Notes: generated by a model not told the origin, from the letters alone. Positions 29,337 through 40,416 are shown, numbered from the stretch's first letter. The stretch: 64,000 nt of DNA from Rahnella bonaserana (GCF_019049675.1 NZ_JAFMOW010000055.1:1-64000), one strand, 5' to 3'. Made by a program: numbers and translations.

Positions 29337-30463
29337 AAGTGTTGACGATTTTCGGCACCCGTCCGGAGGCCATTAAAATGGCTCCGCTGGTGCTCGCTTT
29401 GTCGCAGGATGCGGCTTTTGAATCCAAAGTTTGTGTCACGGCTCAGCACCGTGAAATGCTGGACCAGGTATTACGCCTCTTTGAAATTACACCGGATTAT
29501 GATCTTAACATCATGAAACCGGGGCAGGGGCTGACTGAAATTACCAGCCGCATCCTGACCGGACTGAAACCTGTGCTGGATGAATTCCAGCCGGATGTGG
29601 TGCTGGTGCATGGTGATACGACAACCACCTTGTCAGCAAGCCTTGCTGCATTTTATCACCAGATCCCTGTTGGTCATGTCGAGGCAGGATTGCGAACCGG
29701 TGACCTCTCTTCTCCCTGGCCGGAAGAAGGCAACCGCCTGCTGACCGGGCATCTGGCCAGATGGCATTTCGCCCCCACGGAAAACGCCCGGGCAAATTTG
29801 CAGCAGGAGAATATTGCTCCGCAGGGCATTTTTGTCACCGGCAATACCGTGATTGATGCGCTGCTGTGGGTGCGTGATCGCTTTAGCAGTGATGCGTCGC
29901 TGGCCCAGCAACTGGCAGATAGCTACCCGTTCCTTGATGCCGCTAAAAAGCTGATTCTGGTCACCGGCCACCGTCGCGAAAGTTTCGGGGAAGGTTTTGA
30001 GCGCATTTGCTCGGCGCTGGCGGACATTGCCCGTCAGCATCCCGACGTACAAATTGTTTACCCGGTGCATCTCAATCCGAACGTCAGTGAACCGGTGAAC
30101 CGAATTCTGCAAGGCATTGATAATATTGTTCTTATTGACCCGCAAGACTATCTGCCGTTTGTCTATCTGATGGATAAAGCGTATCTGATCCTCACCGATT
30201 CCGGTGGCGTGCAGGAAGAAGCGCCGTCGCTGGGCAAACCGGTTCTGGTGATGCGTGAAACCACCGAACGTCCGGAAGCGGTTGATGCCGGAACCGTGCG
30301 GCTGGTGGGGACAGATCCCGCTAAAATAGTAGAGGAAGTGAATCGCCTGCTGAACGATGAAAACGAATACAACAGCATGAGCCGGGCGCACAATCCTTAC
30401 GGTGACGGGCATGCCTGTCGCCACATTCTTGACGCTTTGAAAAATCATTGGGTACCACAATGA
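29333..30463 (+). CDS. wecB: UDP-N-acetylglucosamine 2-epimerase
   Basis: This 376-residue GT-B fold enzyme converts UDP-GlcNAc to UDP-ManNAc, the precursor of the second ECA sugar. It is collinear with E. coli WecB. Visible motifs are [12 protein letters not shown] (7-18), the VHGDTTTT region, GHRRESFG and the C-terminal [16 protein letters not shown]. The start is GTG inside the wzzE end, and the stop overlaps wecC by 4 bases. Confidence 0.97.
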   Translation: MKVLTIFGTRPEAIKMAPLVLALSQDAAFESKVCVTAQHREMLDQVLRLFEITPDYDLNIMKPGQGLTEITSRILTGLKPVLDEFQPDVVLVHGDTTTTLSASLAAFYHQIPVGHVEAGLRTGDLSSPWPEEGNRLLTGHLARWHFAPTENARANLQQENIAPQGIFVTGNTVIDALLWVRDRFSSDASLAQQLADSYPFLDAAKKLILVTGHRRESFGEGFERICSALADIARQHPDVQIVYPVHLNPNVSEPVNRILQGIDNIVLIDPQDYLPFVYLMDKAYLILTDSGGVQEEAPSLGKPVLVMRETTERPEAVDAGTVRLVGTDPAKIVEEVNRLLNDENEYNSMSRAHNPYGDGHACRHILDALKNHWVPQ

Positions 30464-31722
30464 GTTTTGACACTATTTCTGTTATTGGCCTGGGTTATAT
30501 CGGTTTACCTACCGCCGCCGCTTTTGCCTCCCGCGGGAAAAAAGTAGTGGGTGTGGATATTAATCCGCACGCCGTGGAGACCATTAACCGCGGGGCTATC
30601 CATATTGTTGAGCCAGACCTTGATGTGCTGGTAAAGCGTGCGGTTGAAGAAGGTTTCCTGCGCGCAACGACGCAGCCTGAACCGGCTGATGCGTTCCTGA
30701 TTGCCGTGCCAACGCCATTTAAAGGCGATCATTTGCCGGATATGAAATTCGTCGAATCTGCCGCCCGTTCACTGGCGCCGGTTTTGAAGAAAGGCGACCT
30801 GATTATTCTGGAATCCACTTCACCGGTCGGTGCGACAGAGCAAATGGCGCAGTGGCTGGCAGAATCCCGTTCCGATCTGAGTTTCCCACAGCAGGCCGGT
30901 GAGCAGTCTGATATCAATATCGCCTACTGTCCGGAACGTGTGCTGCCGGGGCAGGTGATGGTTGAGCTGATTAAAAATGACCGCGTGATTGGTGGCATGA
31001 CTTCGTTGTGTTCACAGCGTGCCAGCGATTTGTATAACATTTTCCTCGAAGGCGAATGTGTGATCACCAATTCCCGCACCGCTGAAATGTGCAAGCTGAC
31101 CGAGAACAGTTTCCGTGACGTGAACATTGCCTTTGCAAACGAGCTGTCACTTATTTGCGATGCGCAGGGGATTAACGTCTGGGAGCTGATCAGCCTGGCA
31201 AACCGCCATCCGCGCGTGAATATTTTACAGCCCGGTCCGGGCGTCGGCGGCCACTGTATTGCGGTTGATCCGTGGTTTATCGTGGCACAAAACCCTGAGC
31301 TGGCGCGGATGATCCGCACGGCTCGTGAAGTGAACGACAGCAAACCGCACTGGGTCGTGGACCGTGTGAAAGCGGCGCTGGCGGATTGCCTGACCACGAC
31401 CGGCAAGCGCGCTGCTGATATCAAAATCGCCTGCTTCGGGCTGGCGTTTAAACCGAATATTGACGATCTGCGCGAAAGTCCGGCAGTTGAAGTAACCCAT
31501 CTGATCGCTGACTGGCATTCAGGAGAAACCTGGGCGGTTGAACCTAATGTTCATCAGCTTCCGGCTTCACTCGCGGAAAAAGTTACGTTACAGCCTGTTG
31601 ATCGTGCGCTGAAAGAAGCCGATCTGCTGGTGATGCTGGTTGATCACAAACCGTTTAAAGCGATCCCCGCCGATCAGATTCAGCAATCCTGGATTGTGGA
31701 TACCAAAGGCGTATGGCGATAA
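30460..31722 (+). CDS. wecC: UDP-N-acetyl-D-mannosamine dehydrogenase
   Basis: This 420-residue UDP-sugar dehydrogenase oxidises UDP-ManNAc to UDP-ManNAcA, using NAD. The N-terminal Rossmann motif is GLGYIGLP, the central motif [15 protein letters not shown], and the catalytic cysteine lies in [15 protein letters not shown]. It is the same length as E. coli WecC. The ATG at 30460 overlaps the wecB stop. In E. coli rffG and rffH follow. Here the next gene is wecD, which overlaps the last 10 bases of wecC. Confidence 0.97.
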   Translation: MSFDTISVIGLGYIGLPTAAAFASRGKKVVGVDINPHAVETINRGAIHIVEPDLDVLVKRAVEEGFLRATTQPEPADAFLIAVPTPFKGDHLPDMKFVESAARSLAPVLKKGDLIILESTSPVGATEQMAQWLAESRSDLSFPQQAGEQSDINIAYCPERVLPGQVMVELIKNDRVIGGMTSLCSQRASDLYNIFLEGECVITNSRTAEMCKLTENSFRDVNIAFANELSLICDAQGINVWELISLANRHPRVNILQPGPGVGGHCIAVDPWFIVAQNPELARMIRTAREVNDSKPHWVVDRVKAALADCLTTTGKRAADIKIACFGLAFKPNIDDLRESPAVEVTHLIADWHSGETWAVEPNVHQLPASLAEKVTLQPVDRALKEADLLVMLVDHKPFKAIPADQIQQSWIVDTKGVWR

Positions 31723-32423
31723 ATCTGCCGTTACGTGGTGAGCTTGAACCTCTGGTCTGGGAGAGTGATTTCTTCCAGCTTAAAAGCGCGCGACTGACAC
31801 CGGATGCCACAGCGGCTGAGCTCACGGCACAGGCGCTGGACGACTATGCGCTGGTGCAGGCGAAAGTGGATGCGTCAGAAACGCATACGCTGGATGTGCT
31901 TTCGGCGCTGGGCTTCCGGCTGGCAGAAGGTGAAACGGACATTTGTGTGACGGTGACGCCGCAGGATAACGCGCGGCCGGCCGGGCGTCTGGCAGCGCCG
32001 GAAGACATCCCCGATGTGACCGCGATTGCGCGTCAGGCATTTCGCCTCAGTCGTTTTCGCGCACCCTGGTATCAGCCGGAAGACAGCGCGCGTTTTTACG
32101 CGATGTGGGCTGAAAAAGCGGTTCTCGGCACCTTTGATCACCTTTGCCTGTGGGCAGATGATGAACAGGGCAACGGGCTGGGCTTTGTCACGCTGCGACG
32201 TTTGTCCGAAGATGAAGTAAGAATTGGCCTGCTGGCTGTCAGACCTGAGTATCAGGGGCAGGGAGCGGGCAAAAAGTTAATGGCGGCTGCGAAAAAATGG
32301 TGTGCTGAACAGGGCGTGTCGCGGTTGTATGTCGCCACGCAAACCGGCAATCTCGCGGCCTTAAATCTTTATCTCGCCAGCGGTGGCAAAGTCACCCGCA
32401 CGGCGTACTGGTTGTACAGGTGA
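31713..32423 (+). CDS. wecD: dTDP-4-amino-4,6-dideoxygalactose acetyltransferase
   Basis: This 236-residue GNAT-family acetyltransferase makes dTDP-Fuc4NAc, the third ECA sugar donor. The GNAT acetyl-CoA loop is VRPEYQGQGAGKKL in the C-terminal half, and SRFRAPWY is conserved with E. coli WecD (RffC). It is about 12 residues longer than the E. coli protein, mainly in the N-terminal half, and the least conserved of the cluster. It starts inside wecC and ends 4 bases before wecE. Confidence 0.94.
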   Translation: MAINLPLRGELEPLVWESDFFQLKSARLTPDATAAELTAQALDDYALVQAKVDASETHTLDVLSALGFRLAEGETDICVTVTPQDNARPAGRLAAPEDIPDVTAIARQAFRLSRFRAPWYQPEDSARFYAMWAEKAVLGTFDHLCLWADDEQGNGLGFVTLRRLSEDEVRIGLLAVRPEYQGQGAGKKLMAAAKKWCAEQGVSRLYVATQTGNLAALNLYLASGGKVTRTAYWLYR

Positions 32424-32427
32424 AACG

Positions 32428-33558
32428 ATGATCCCTTTTAATGCGCCACCGATTGTGGGTACTGAAATTGATTTCATGCGCGAGGCGATGAGCAGCGGCA
32501 AACTGTGTGGCGATGGCGGATTCACTCTGCGTTGCCAGAAGTGGTTTGAGCAGCGTTTTAACTGCCCGAAAGTCTTGCTGACGCCATCCTGTACCGCATC
32601 GCTGGAAATGGCCGCGTTACTGCTGGATATTCAGCCCGGCGACGAAGTGATTATGCCGAGCTTCACCTTTGTCTCGACTGCCAATGCGTTTGTGCTGCGT
32701 GGTGCCAAAATCGTGTTTGTTGATGTCCGTCCAGACACCATGAATATCGACGAAACCCAGATTGAAGCGGCGATCACTGAGAAAACCAAAGTGATTGTTC
32801 CCGTACATTACGCCGGTGTGGCCTGTGAAATGGACACCATTATGGCGCTGGCCGAAAAGCATCGTCTGTTTGTGGTGGAAGACGCGGCGCAGGGCGTGAT
32901 GTCGACATATAAAGGCAAAGCGCTGGGTACAATCGGTCATATCGGCTGTTTCAGTTTTCACGAAACCAAGAATTACACTGCGGGTGGCGAAGGTGGGGCA
33001 ACGCTGATTAACGATCCGGCGCTGATTGACCGTGCTGAAATCATTCGCGAAAAAGGCACTAACCGCAGCCAGTTCTTCCGCGGGCAGGTGGATAAATACA
33101 CCTGGCGCGATATCGGTTCCAGCTATCTGATGTCCGATTTACAGGCCGCGTATCTGTGGGGAAATCTCGATGCCGCTGAAAAGATTAACCAGCGCCGTCT
33201 GAGTATCTGGAATGAGTATTACGAAGCGTTGCAGGATCTGGCCGACGCAGGTCGTGTTCAGTTGCCTTCGGTCCCGCAGGATTGCGTGCAGAATGCTCAT
33301 ATGTTCTATGTTCGCCTGAACGATATCGAAGACCGCGACGCGTTTATTCGACACATGAAAGCGGCGGATATCCTGACTGTATTCCATTACATCCCGCTGC
33401 ACGCCTGTCCGGCGGGTGAAGATTTTGGTCGTTTCTCTGGTGTCGATCGTTTCACCACAAAAGAGAGCGAACGTCTGGTGCGACTGCCGTTGTTCTATAA
33501 CATGACCGACGACACGCAGCGCACGGTAATTGCGGCCATGCTGCAATATTTCGCCTGA
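32428..33558 (+). CDS. wecE: dTDP-4-amino-4,6-dideoxygalactose transaminase
   Basis: This 376-residue sugar aminotransferase of the DegT/ArnB family uses PLP on K181 (SFHETKNYTAGGEGG) to aminate dTDP-4-keto-6-deoxyglucose. It has the same length as E. coli WecE (RffA). The ATG at 32428 matches the family start MIPFNAPP, and an upstream in-frame start inside wecD is not conserved. Its substrate needs RffH and RffG activity, which this cluster does not encode. Confidence 0.97.
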   Translation: MIPFNAPPIVGTEIDFMREAMSSGKLCGDGGFTLRCQKWFEQRFNCPKVLLTPSCTASLEMAALLLDIQPGDEVIMPSFTFVSTANAFVLRGAKIVFVDVRPDTMNIDETQIEAAITEKTKVIVPVHYAGVACEMDTIMALAEKHRLFVVEDAAQGVMSTYKGKALGTIGHIGCFSFHETKNYTAGGEGGATLINDPALIDRAEIIREKGTNRSQFFRGQVDKYTWRDIGSSYLMSDLQAAYLWGNLDAAEKINQRRLSIWNEYYEALQDLADAGRVQLPSVPQDCVQNAHMFYVRLNDIEDRDAFIRHMKAADILTVFHYIPLHACPAGEDFGRFSGVDRFTTKESERLVRLPLFYNMTDDTQRTVIAAMLQYFA

Positions 33559-33559
33559 T

Positions 33560-34810
33560 ATGTCGCTGGCAAAAGCGTCTGTCTGGACCGCCGGTTCCAC
33601 GCTGATTAAAATCGGTGCCGGGCTGCTGGTGGTTAAAATGCTGGCGGTGGCTTTTGGGCCTGATGGTGTCGGGCAGGCGGGGAATTTCCGCCAGCTGGTG
33701 ACCGTACTGGGTGTGCTATCCGGTGCCGGAATTTTCAACGGCGTTACCAAATATGTCGCTGAACATCATGAAAACCCGGAGCGACTCAAAGCCGTTCTCG
33801 GTACGTCTTCCACGCTGATTTTAGCTTTCTCGACGGTACTGGCGGCCGTTTTTCTGCTGGCCGCCGGGCCGGTGAGTGTCGGGCTGTTCGGTCATGACCG
33901 CTATCAGGCGGTTGTCCGCTTCGTGGCTTTTATTCAGATGGGTATCGCCTACGCTAACTATTTTCAGGCGATCCTGAAAGGCTACCGGGATGCCATGGGT
34001 AACGCGCTGGCGGTGATCGGCGGCAGCCTGATGGGTCTTCTGGCCTATCTGCTGTGCTTTAAACTGGGCGGCTATGAAGGCGCGCTGGCCGGACTGGCGC
34101 TGGTGCCGGCGCTGGTTATCCTGCCTGCGGGCGGTATGTTGTGGCGGCGAAAATCTTTTCCGCTTCACTATTTAAAGCCGGGCTGGGATCGCTTTATCGC
34201 CAGCCATCTGGGCAAATTTACGCTGATGGCGCTGATCACCTCCGTTACCTTGCCGGTGGCGTATGTGATGATGCGAAATCTGCTGGCGGAGCATTACAGC
34301 TGGAAAGATGTGGGGATCTGGCAGGGTGTCAGCAGCATTTCCGATGCCTATTTGCAGTTCATTACCGCCTCTTTCAGCGTGTATCTGTTGCCGACGTTAT
34401 CGCGCCTGACCGATAAACGGGATGTCACGCGCGAGATTGTGAAATCGCTGAAATTCGTTTTACCTGCCGTGGCCGCTGTCAGTTTTACCGTCTGGCTGCT
34501 GCGCGACTTCGCTATCTGGCTGCTGTTTTCAAAACAATTTATCGCGATGCGCGATTTGTTCGCCTGGCAGCTGGTCGGCGATGTGCTGAAAGTCGGTTCG
34601 TATGTTTTTGGGTATCTGGTGATCGCCAGAGCGTCATTGCGCTTTTACGTGCTGACTGAAATCAGCCAGTTCGCGTTACTGACGGGATTCTCTCACTGGC
34701 TGATCCCGATACACGGTTCTCTTGGCGCTGCACAGGCCTATATGGCGACCTATATCGTCTATTTCACCCTGTGCTGCACCGTATTTGTTATCTATCGTAG
34801 ACGAGCATGA
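33560..34810 (+). CDS. wzxE: Lipid III flippase of ECA
   Basis: This 416-residue polytopic protein of the MOP/Wzx superfamily moves the undecaprenyl-linked ECA trisaccharide across the inner membrane. It is the same length as E. coli WzxE, and the middle stretch [20 protein letters not shown] is unchanged. The ATG at 33560 directly follows the wecE stop. The stop overlaps wecF by 4 bases. Confidence 0.96.
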   Translation: MSLAKASVWTAGSTLIKIGAGLLVVKMLAVAFGPDGVGQAGNFRQLVTVLGVLSGAGIFNGVTKYVAEHHENPERLKAVLGTSSTLILAFSTVLAAVFLLAAGPVSVGLFGHDRYQAVVRFVAFIQMGIAYANYFQAILKGYRDAMGNALAVIGGSLMGLLAYLLCFKLGGYEGALAGLALVPALVILPAGGMLWRRKSFPLHYLKPGWDRFIASHLGKFTLMALITSVTLPVAYVMMRNLLAEHYSWKDVGIWQGVSSISDAYLQFITASFSVYLLPTLSRLTDKRDVTREIVKSLKFVLPAVAAVSFTVWLLRDFAIWLLFSKQFIAMRDLFAWQLVGDVLKVGSYVFGYLVIARASLRFYVLTEISQFALLTGFSHWLIPIHGSLGAAQAYMATYIVYFTLCCTVFVIYRRRA

Positions 34811-35889
34811 CAACGCTGATTCACGTTCTGGGATCTGACATTCCCCACCATAATGTCACCGTACTGCGCTTTTTTAATGATGTACTGGCCGAATGCGCGC
34901 CAGAAAAGCTGATTTGTCATTTTATGGTCGCGGCGGCGGATGCCTCAGTATTTGCTGAATTCACGCGTCTGGATATTCGCGTTTATCCGGATAAAAAGAC
35001 GCTGGCGGCGGCGGTGATTTCCCGTGCGCAGGAACGGACGCATCACTTTTTCTTCCACGGCCAGTTTAATCCGACACTCTGGCTGGCATTGCTGACCGGC
35101 AAAATTAAAGCGCGACAGGTCAGCTGGCATATCTGGGGCGCAGACCTTTATGAATCGGCGGGCGGTCTGAAATTCCGACTGTTCTATCTGATGCGTCGTC
35201 TGGCGCAGGGGCGTATCGGACATGTTTTTGCCACCCGCGGCGACCTGATCCACTTCCATCAGCATCATCCCCGCGTACCGTCTTCCCTGCTCTATTTCCC
35301 GACGCGGATGGATCCGGCTCTGACGCAGCCTGCGGATATGCCCGGACCCGAAGGGCCGATGACGGTTCTTGTCGGTAATTCCGGCGATCGCACTAACCGC
35401 CATATTGAAGCGCTGCGTTCGTTGCATCAGCAGTTCGGTGCTGATATCCGGGTGATTATCCCGATGGGCTATCCGGCCAATAACCAGACATATATTGAGC
35501 AGGTCCGCGCTGAGGCATTAAAACTTTTTGCGCCTGAAAACGTTGAACTGATGACCGGCGCAATGGCGTTTGACGACTATCTCAACGTGTTGCGTCGCTG
35601 TTCGCTGGGGTACTTTATTTTCGATCGCCAGCAGGGCATTGGTACGCAGTGTCTGCTTATCCAGTTCGGCGTGCCGTTCGTCGTCAGCCGTCAGAATCCG
35701 TTCTGGCAGGATCTGGCTGAGCAACATTTGCCGGTGCTTTTTTACGGTGATGCGCTGGATGCAAAAACGGTAGCAGAAGCACGCCGTCAGTTGCTGAGCG
35801 CTGACCGCCAAAATATCGCCTTCTTTAACCCGAATTACATTGCGGGCTGGCAGCAGGCCTTGCAGCTGGCGGCGGGAGAGGCATCATGA
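34807..35889 (+). CDS. wecF: Fuc4NAc transferase (lipid III synthase)
   Basis: This 360-residue glycosyltransferase (family GT56) adds Fuc4NAc to lipid II of ECA. It is collinear with E. coli WecF (RffT, 359). Conserved blocks are [28 protein letters not shown] and [14 protein letters not shown]. It is a peripheral inner-membrane protein acting on the cytoplasmic face. ATGA overlaps join it to wzxE and wzyE. Confidence 0.95.
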   Translation: MTTLIHVLGSDIPHHNVTVLRFFNDVLAECAPEKLICHFMVAAADASVFAEFTRLDIRVYPDKKTLAAAVISRAQERTHHFFFHGQFNPTLWLALLTGKIKARQVSWHIWGADLYESAGGLKFRLFYLMRRLAQGRIGHVFATRGDLIHFHQHHPRVPSSLLYFPTRMDPALTQPADMPGPEGPMTVLVGNSGDRTNRHIEALRSLHQQFGADIRVIIPMGYPANNQTYIEQVRAEALKLFAPENVELMTGAMAFDDYLNVLRRCSLGYFIFDRQQGIGTQCLLIQFGVPFVVSRQNPFWQDLAEQHLPVLFYGDALDAKTVAEARRQLLSADRQNIAFFNPNYIAGWQQALQLAAGEAS

Positions 35890-37265
35890 CGCTGACACAG
35901 CTCGGTGGCTTGTCACTGGTGTATGCGTTCTCGCTGCTGTTCATTCTGACTCTGACGTATAAAGAGTTTCGCCGCGTACGTTTCAACTTTAACGTCTTGT
36001 TTTCACTGCTCTATCTACTGACGTTCTATTTCGGCTTCCCGCTGACCTGTATGCTGGTTTTCCAGTTTGACGTGAAAGTGGTGCCGGTTGAAAACCTGTT
36101 GCAGGCCATGCTGGCTGCCACTTGCTTCTACGGCATTTATTACGTCAGCTATAAAACACGGCTGAAGGCAAAACGTGACGGACCTTCACGCCCGCTGTTT
36201 ACCATGAACCGTGTGGAAACCCATCTCACCTGGATGTTGCTGGCGCTGATTGCGGTAGTGACGGTTTCAATTTTCTTTGCGCATAACGGCTTTTTGCTGT
36301 TTAAGCTCAAGTCGTACAGCCAGATATTCTCCAGCGATGTTTCCGGCGTGGCGCTCAAGCGCTTCTTCTACTTCTTTATTCCGGCCATGCTGGTGGTCTT
36401 TTTCCTCAAACCTGACGTGCGCCGCTGGCTGTTTTTCCTCGCCAGTACAGTGGCGTTTGGTTTCCTGACGTACATCATTGTCGGCGGAACCCGTGCCAAT
36501 ATCATTATCGCCTTTGCTCTGTTTTTGTTTATCGGCATTGTCCGCGGCTGGATCAGCTTATGGATGCTGGCGGTGGCGGGCGTGCTGGGTATCGTCGGGA
36601 TGTTCTGGCTGGCGCTGAAACGCTACGGTCTGAATGTCAGCGGTCCGGAAGCCATTTATACGTTCCTCTATCTCACGCGCGATACCTTCTCACCGTGGGA
36701 GAATCTGGGGCTGTTACTGCAAAACTACGACAAAATCAGTTTCCAGGGACTGGCGCCGATTGTTCGTGATTTCTACGTCTTTATCCCCAGTTGGCTGTGG
36801 CACGATCGCCCTGGCGTGGTGCTCAACTCGGCCAACTATTTCACCTGGGAAGTGCTGAATAACCATTCCGGTCTGGCGATTTCACCGACGCTGATTGGCT
36901 CACTGGTCGTGATGGGCGGTGTGTGGTTTATTCCGCTGGGTGCAGTGGCGGTGGGTATGATCATCAAATGGTTCGACTGGTTGTACGAAAAAGGCAAAGC
37001 AGATACCAACCGCTACAAGGCCGCCATCCTGCAAAGTTTTTGCTTCGGTGCGGTCTTTAATATGATTGTACTGGCCCGCGAAGGCGTGGATTCCTTCTTC
37101 TCACGGGTGGTTTTTTTCTGTGTCGTTTTCGGCGCGTGCCTGGTGATGGCCAAATTGCTGTACTGGATGTTTGACGCCGCCGGGCTGATACGTGCCAAAA
37201 TACCCCGCAGAAAAAACCTCATGGAGCCGCTGGCAGTAAGGAAGAGACATGAATCTGGAGAATAA
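35886..37265 (+). CDS. wzyE: ECA polymerase
   Basis: This 459-residue integral membrane protein polymerises the ECA trisaccharide repeat at the periplasmic face. Many hydrophobic segments are separated by a large periplasmic loop, and [26 protein letters not shown] is a conserved part. E. coli WzyE has 450 residues, so the length is normal. It overlaps wecF by 4 bases and wecG by 17 bases. Confidence 0.95.
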   Translation: MTLTQLGGLSLVYAFSLLFILTLTYKEFRRVRFNFNVLFSLLYLLTFYFGFPLTCMLVFQFDVKVVPVENLLQAMLAATCFYGIYYVSYKTRLKAKRDGPSRPLFTMNRVETHLTWMLLALIAVVTVSIFFAHNGFLLFKLKSYSQIFSSDVSGVALKRFFYFFIPAMLVVFFLKPDVRRWLFFLASTVAFGFLTYIIVGGTRANIIIAFALFLFIGIVRGWISLWMLAVAGVLGIVGMFWLALKRYGLNVSGPEAIYTFLYLTRDTFSPWENLGLLLQNYDKISFQGLAPIVRDFYVFIPSWLWHDRPGVVLNSANYFTWEVLNNHSGLAISPTLIGSLVVMGGVWFIPLGAVAVGMIIKWFDWLYEKGKADTNRYKAAILQSFCFGAVFNMIVLAREGVDSFFSRVVFFCVVFGACLVMAKLLYWMFDAAGLIRAKIPRRKNLMEPLAVRKRHESGE

Positions 37266-37989
37266 CGTTCCGCAATACGACATTCGCGGGATCCGCCTTT
37301 GGGGCTTTCGTAATATGGCGCATTTTCTCGATTACCTTTTTGCTGGTCACAAGGTGAAAGCCGGTGCGCTGGTGGCGATGAATGCAGAGAAAGTGCTGAC
37401 TGTCGAAAGTAATCCGGAAATGAGTGAGCTGATTGGCCGCGCGGAATACAAATATGCCGATGGCATCAGCATTGTGCGGGCCATCCGCCGAAAATACCCG
37501 CAGGCACAGGTTTCCCGTATCGCCGGTGCTGATCTCTGGGAAGGGCTGATGGAGCGTGCGGGTCGTGAAGGAACGCCGGTCTTTCTGATCGGCGGCAAAC
37601 CTGAAGTGTTGGAACAAACAGAAGAAAAGCTGCGCACGCAGTGGAACGTCAATATTGTCGGCAGCCAGAATGGCTACTTTACGCCGGCGCAGCGTGGCCC
37701 GTTATTCGAACGCGTCAGAAGCAGCGGGGCAGCGATTGTGACGGTGGCAATGGGCTCGCCGAAACAGGAAATCCTGATGCGTGATTGCCGTCTGGTTCAT
37801 CCGGATGCGCTCTATATGGGCATCGGAGGCACCTACGACGTTTTCACCGGCCACGTTAAACGTGCGCCAAAAATCTGGCAAAAAATGGGGCTGGAATGGC
37901 TCTATCGTCTTATTTTGCAGCCCAGCCGTTTGCGTCGTCAGCTCAAACTGCTTAAATTCGTCCGTTATTACTACACCGGTCGTCTGTAA
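37249..37989 (+). CDS. wecG: UDP-ManNAcA transferase (lipid II synthase)
   Basis: This 246-residue glycosyltransferase of the WecG/TagA family (GT26) transfers ManNAcA to lipid I of ECA. It is the same length as E. coli WecG (RffM). Conserved motifs are [30 protein letters not shown] and [10 protein letters not shown]. It is the last gene of the cluster, and no intrinsic terminator is evident before yifK. Confidence 0.96.
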   Translation: MNLENNVPQYDIRGIRLWGFRNMAHFLDYLFAGHKVKAGALVAMNAEKVLTVESNPEMSELIGRAEYKYADGISIVRAIRRKYPQAQVSRIAGADLWEGLMERAGREGTPVFLIGGKPEVLEQTEEKLRTQWNVNIVGSQNGYFTPAQRGPLFERVRSSGAAIVTVAMGSPKQEILMRDCRLVHPDALYMGIGGTYDVFTGHVKRAPKIWQKMGLEWLYRLILQPSRLRRQLKLLKFVRYYYTGRL

Positions 37990-38229
37990 TAAATCCGCCG
38001 TTTTGAATCTTCAGGACGGCGCGTCACCTCTCATTTCTTCACTTCTCTTGCCTGTGTTTCCTGTCCGCTTTGCGGATCAATGCTTATCTTTCTCAATAGG
38101 CGTTTGCAACTCGTCGGGAAATACGGAACCATAACGCCGTTTTTCCGCCCTATACGGGCATCATCACAATAAAAATAACATTCCGGTCATTCCGGAAGGC
38201 AAACACAATGAGAGAGAAATTGAGGATCT

Positions 38230-39624
38230 ATGGAGAATAAAGAAGAAAAGGGTGGGCTACACCGGGGGCTGGAAGCGAGACATATCGAGCTGATTGCGCT
38301 GGGCGGCACCATCGGTGTCGGATTATTCATGGGCGCGGCGAGCACCCTGAAATGGGCCGGGCCGTCAGTGTTACTGGCGTACATTCTGGCCGGTGTGTTC
38401 GTCTTCTTTATCATGCGCTCAATGGGCGAAATGCTGCATCTTGAGCCGGTCGCCGGTTCGTTTGCGGTTTATGCGCATAAATATCTCGGGCCGTATTACG
38501 GTTATCTCACCGCGTGGAGTTACTGGTTCATGTGGATAGCGGTGGGGATTTCCGAAATCACCGCAATTGGCGTTTACGCGCAATACTGGTTCCCGGATTT
38601 ACCACAGTGGATCCCCGCGCTGGCTGCTGTGGCGATTGTTGCGGCGGCAAATCTTGCGGCGGTGAAACTCTATGGCGAAATGGAGTTCTGGTTTGCGCTG
38701 ATCAAAATCACCACCATCATTGTGATGATCGTGGTCGGACTGGCGGTGATTTTCTTCGGGTTTGGTAATCATGGCGAGCCGGTGGGCTTTGCGAATCTGA
38801 CCGCGCACGGCGGCTTCTTTGCCGGTGGCTGGAAAGGCTTCCTGTTTGCGCTCTGTATTGTGGTGGCATCCTATCAGGGCGTGGAACTGGTGGGGATTAC
38901 CGCCGGTGAAGCGAAGAATCCGCAGGTCACTCTCAAACGCGCCATCAATAACATCCTGTGGCGTATCCTGATTTTCTACGTTGGCGCGATTTTCGTTATT
39001 ATCACCATCTTCCCGTGGAACGAAATGGGCACGCACGGTAGCCCGTTTGTCCTGACTTTTGCGAAGATTGGTATCGCTTCAGCGGCGGGCATTATCAACT
39101 TCGTGGTACTGACGGCGGCGCTCTCGGGCTGTAACAGCGGCATGTACAGCTGCGGACGTATGTTATATGCGTTATCGCAGAATCGTCAGTTGCCCGCGTT
39201 TCTGAGCAATGTCTCCAAAAGCGGTGTGCCGGTTTATGGCATAGCGATCACGATTTTGTGTCTGCTGGTCGGTTCGTGCCTGAACTACATCATTCCGAAT
39301 CCTGAGAAAGTGTTCGTGTACGTTTACAGTGCCAGCGTATTGCCGGGCATGGTGCCGTGGTTTGTGGTGCTGATCAGCCAGTTACGTTTTCGTGAGGCGC
39401 ATAAAGAGAAACTGAAAAACCATCCGTTTAAATCGGTTCTCTTCCCTTATACCAACTATCTGACGCTGCTTTTCCTGGCGTGTGTGCTGGTCGGTATGGC
39501 GATTAATCCGGATACCCGCGTTTCGTTGCTGGTGGGTGGGATTTTCATCGCGGCGGTGTCGCTGATATACTTCGGCCTCGGCATGCACAAACGTGCCGCG
39601 CTGACGGCGGAAAAAGCAAAATAA
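38230..39624 (+). CDS. yifK: Amino acid permease (threonine/serine type, YifK/ThrP)
   Basis: This 464-residue APC-superfamily transporter has about 12 membrane segments. The N-terminal [21 protein letters not shown] is the family substrate-binding loop. It is collinear with E. coli YifK (461), reported to import threonine and serine. The 240-base upstream region includes a CA-rich stretch (GGCAAACACAATG) just before the ribosome binding site. Such stretches in this gene are known targets of the small RNA GcvB, but I see that only as a resemblance. The four-tRNA operon follows. Confidence 0.93.
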   Translation: MENKEEKGGLHRGLEARHIELIALGGTIGVGLFMGAASTLKWAGPSVLLAYILAGVFVFFIMRSMGEMLHLEPVAGSFAVYAHKYLGPYYGYLTAWSYWFMWIAVGISEITAIGVYAQYWFPDLPQWIPALAAVAIVAAANLAAVKLYGEMEFWFALIKITTIIVMIVVGLAVIFFGFGNHGEPVGFANLTAHGGFFAGGWKGFLFALCIVVASYQGVELVGITAGEAKNPQVTLKRAINNILWRILIFYVGAIFVIITIFPWNEMGTHGSPFVLTFAKIGIASAAGIINFVVLTAALSGCNSGMYSCGRMLYALSQNRQLPAFLSNVSKSGVPVYGIAITILCLLVGSCLNYIIPNPEKVFVYVYSASVLPGMVPWFVVLISQLRFREAHKEKLKNHPFKSVLFPYTNYLTLLFLACVLVGMAINPDTRVSLLVGGIFIAAVSLIYFGLGMHKRAALTAEKAK

Positions 39625-39717
39625 CGCTGTAAGTCATGGGTGGGGAAGGGAAGGCGCTTACTTTTAATGCGTATTGGATAAAGCGTAATCAAACGCAATA
39701 TTTCTGAAAAAAAGCAC

Positions 39718-39746
39718 TAGACAGCCAAGCGTTAAAACCGTAGTAT
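39718..39746 (+). promoter_or_regulatory. Promoter of the Arg-His-Leu-Pro tRNA operon
   Basis: A -35 box TAGACA (39718-39723) and a -10 box TAGTAT (39741-39746) are separated by exactly 17 bases. The GC-rich discriminator CCCCACCC follows, as expected of a stringently controlled stable-RNA promoter. Confidence 0.75.
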
Positions 39747-39767
39747 CCCCACCCGCAACGGCGCTAA

Positions 39768-39844
<77 letters not shown>

Positions 39845-39911
39845 TTTAGTATGCGCTAGAGTTGCGGTGAAATGTTGAAGTCTGGCAGTTCACGTTAGTA
39901 GTTAGAGATAT

Positions 39912-39988
39912 GGTGGCTATAGCTCAGTTGGTAGAGCCCTGGATTGTGATTCCAGTTGTCGTGGGTTCGAGCCCCATTAGCCACCCCA
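39912..39988 (+). tRNA. hisR: tRNA-His (GTG)
   Basis: This 77-nt tRNA has anticodon GTG in ATTGTGAT. The additional G at position -1, the tRNA-His identity element, is encoded at 39912. It has an encoded CCA end. Confidence 0.96.
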
Positions 39989-40017
39989 CTCTAAAAATGA
40001 TTTTGTGATTGTGACAT

Positions 40018-40103
40018 GCGATGGTGGCGGAATTGGTAGACGCGCTAGCTTCAGGTGTTAGTGTCCTTCGGATGTGAGGGTTCGAGTCCCTCCCTTCGCA
40101 CCA
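40018..40103 (+). tRNA. leuT: tRNA-Leu (CAG)
   Basis: This 86-nt class II tRNA has a long variable arm (GTGTCCTTCGGATGTGA) and anticodon CAG. The acceptor stem has a U-U mismatch at position 5-68. The E. coli gene has a mismatch at the same place. It has an encoded CCA end. Confidence 0.95.
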
Positions 40104-40162
40104 CACACAAATTTCATTTAAATGATGCAGTTAGCATCAGAAAGTAGTAAGATGCACGACAT

Positions 40163-40239
40163 CGGCGAGTAGCGCAGCTTGGTAGCGCAACTGGTTTGGG
40201 ACCAGTGGGTCGGAGGTTCGAATCCTCTCTCGCCGACCA
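40163..40239 (+). tRNA. proM: tRNA-Pro (TGG)
   Basis: This 77-nt tRNA has anticodon TGG in TTTGGGA and the C1-G72-type acceptor CGGCGAG / CTCGCCG. It has an encoded CCA end. It is the last tRNA of the operon. Confidence 0.96.
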
Positions 40240-40248
40240 CATTCGAAG

Positions 40249-40279
40249 AAACCTGCTTTTTTTAAAGCAGGTTTTTTTT
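40249..40279 (+). terminator. Terminator of the tRNA operon
   Basis: An 11-bp stem (AAACCTGCTTT / AAAGCAGGTTT) with a T-rich loop is followed by a T-run, 9 bases after the tRNA-Pro CCA end. Confidence 0.9.
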
Positions 40280-40335
40280 CGTCTGGAGTTTCTCAACTCA
40301 CCCTGTTGTTTATCCGCGACATTCCGCTACAGGCC

Positions 40336-40353
40336 TGTCTCTCTCAGGAGACA
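40336..40353 (+). promoter_or_regulatory. Candidate GlrR (QseF) activator site 1 of glmZ
   Basis: TGTC-N10-GACA is a perfect match to the GlrR binding consensus known from glmY/glmZ promoters of enterobacteria. It lies about 225 bases upstream of the glmZ start, a normal distance for an enhancer-type sigma-54 activator. Confidence 0.65.
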
Positions 40354-40398
40354 TTTATCTTGTTGATAAATAAAGCCTAACCAAAGCTGACATTCACA

Positions 40399-40416
40399 CG
40401 TCGTTCACTGGCGACA
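40399..40416 (+). promoter_or_regulatory. Candidate GlrR (QseF) activator site 2 of glmZ
   Basis: CGTC-N10-GACA is one mismatch away from TGTC-N10-GACA. It lies 63 bases downstream of site 1, on the same face of the helix to a first approximation. The AT-rich stretch between it and the promoter (40468-40512) could be bent by IHF. Confidence 0.55.

Noticed and set aside
29633-30460. Minus-strand ORF (275 codons) inside wecB
   Set aside because: It is an antisense shadow of wecB, with composition typical of reverse-frame reading of a GC-rich gene.
37996-38021. CGCCGT / ACGGCG stem after wecG as an intrinsic terminator
   Set aside because: The stem is only 6 bp with a 14-base loop and no T-run. 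It is not sufficient for an intrinsic terminator call.
39924-40296. Minus-strand ORFs over tRNA-His, tRNA-Leu and tRNA-Pro
   Set aside because: They are antisense readings of tRNA genes (products such as GREDSNLRPT), a typical annotation artefact.
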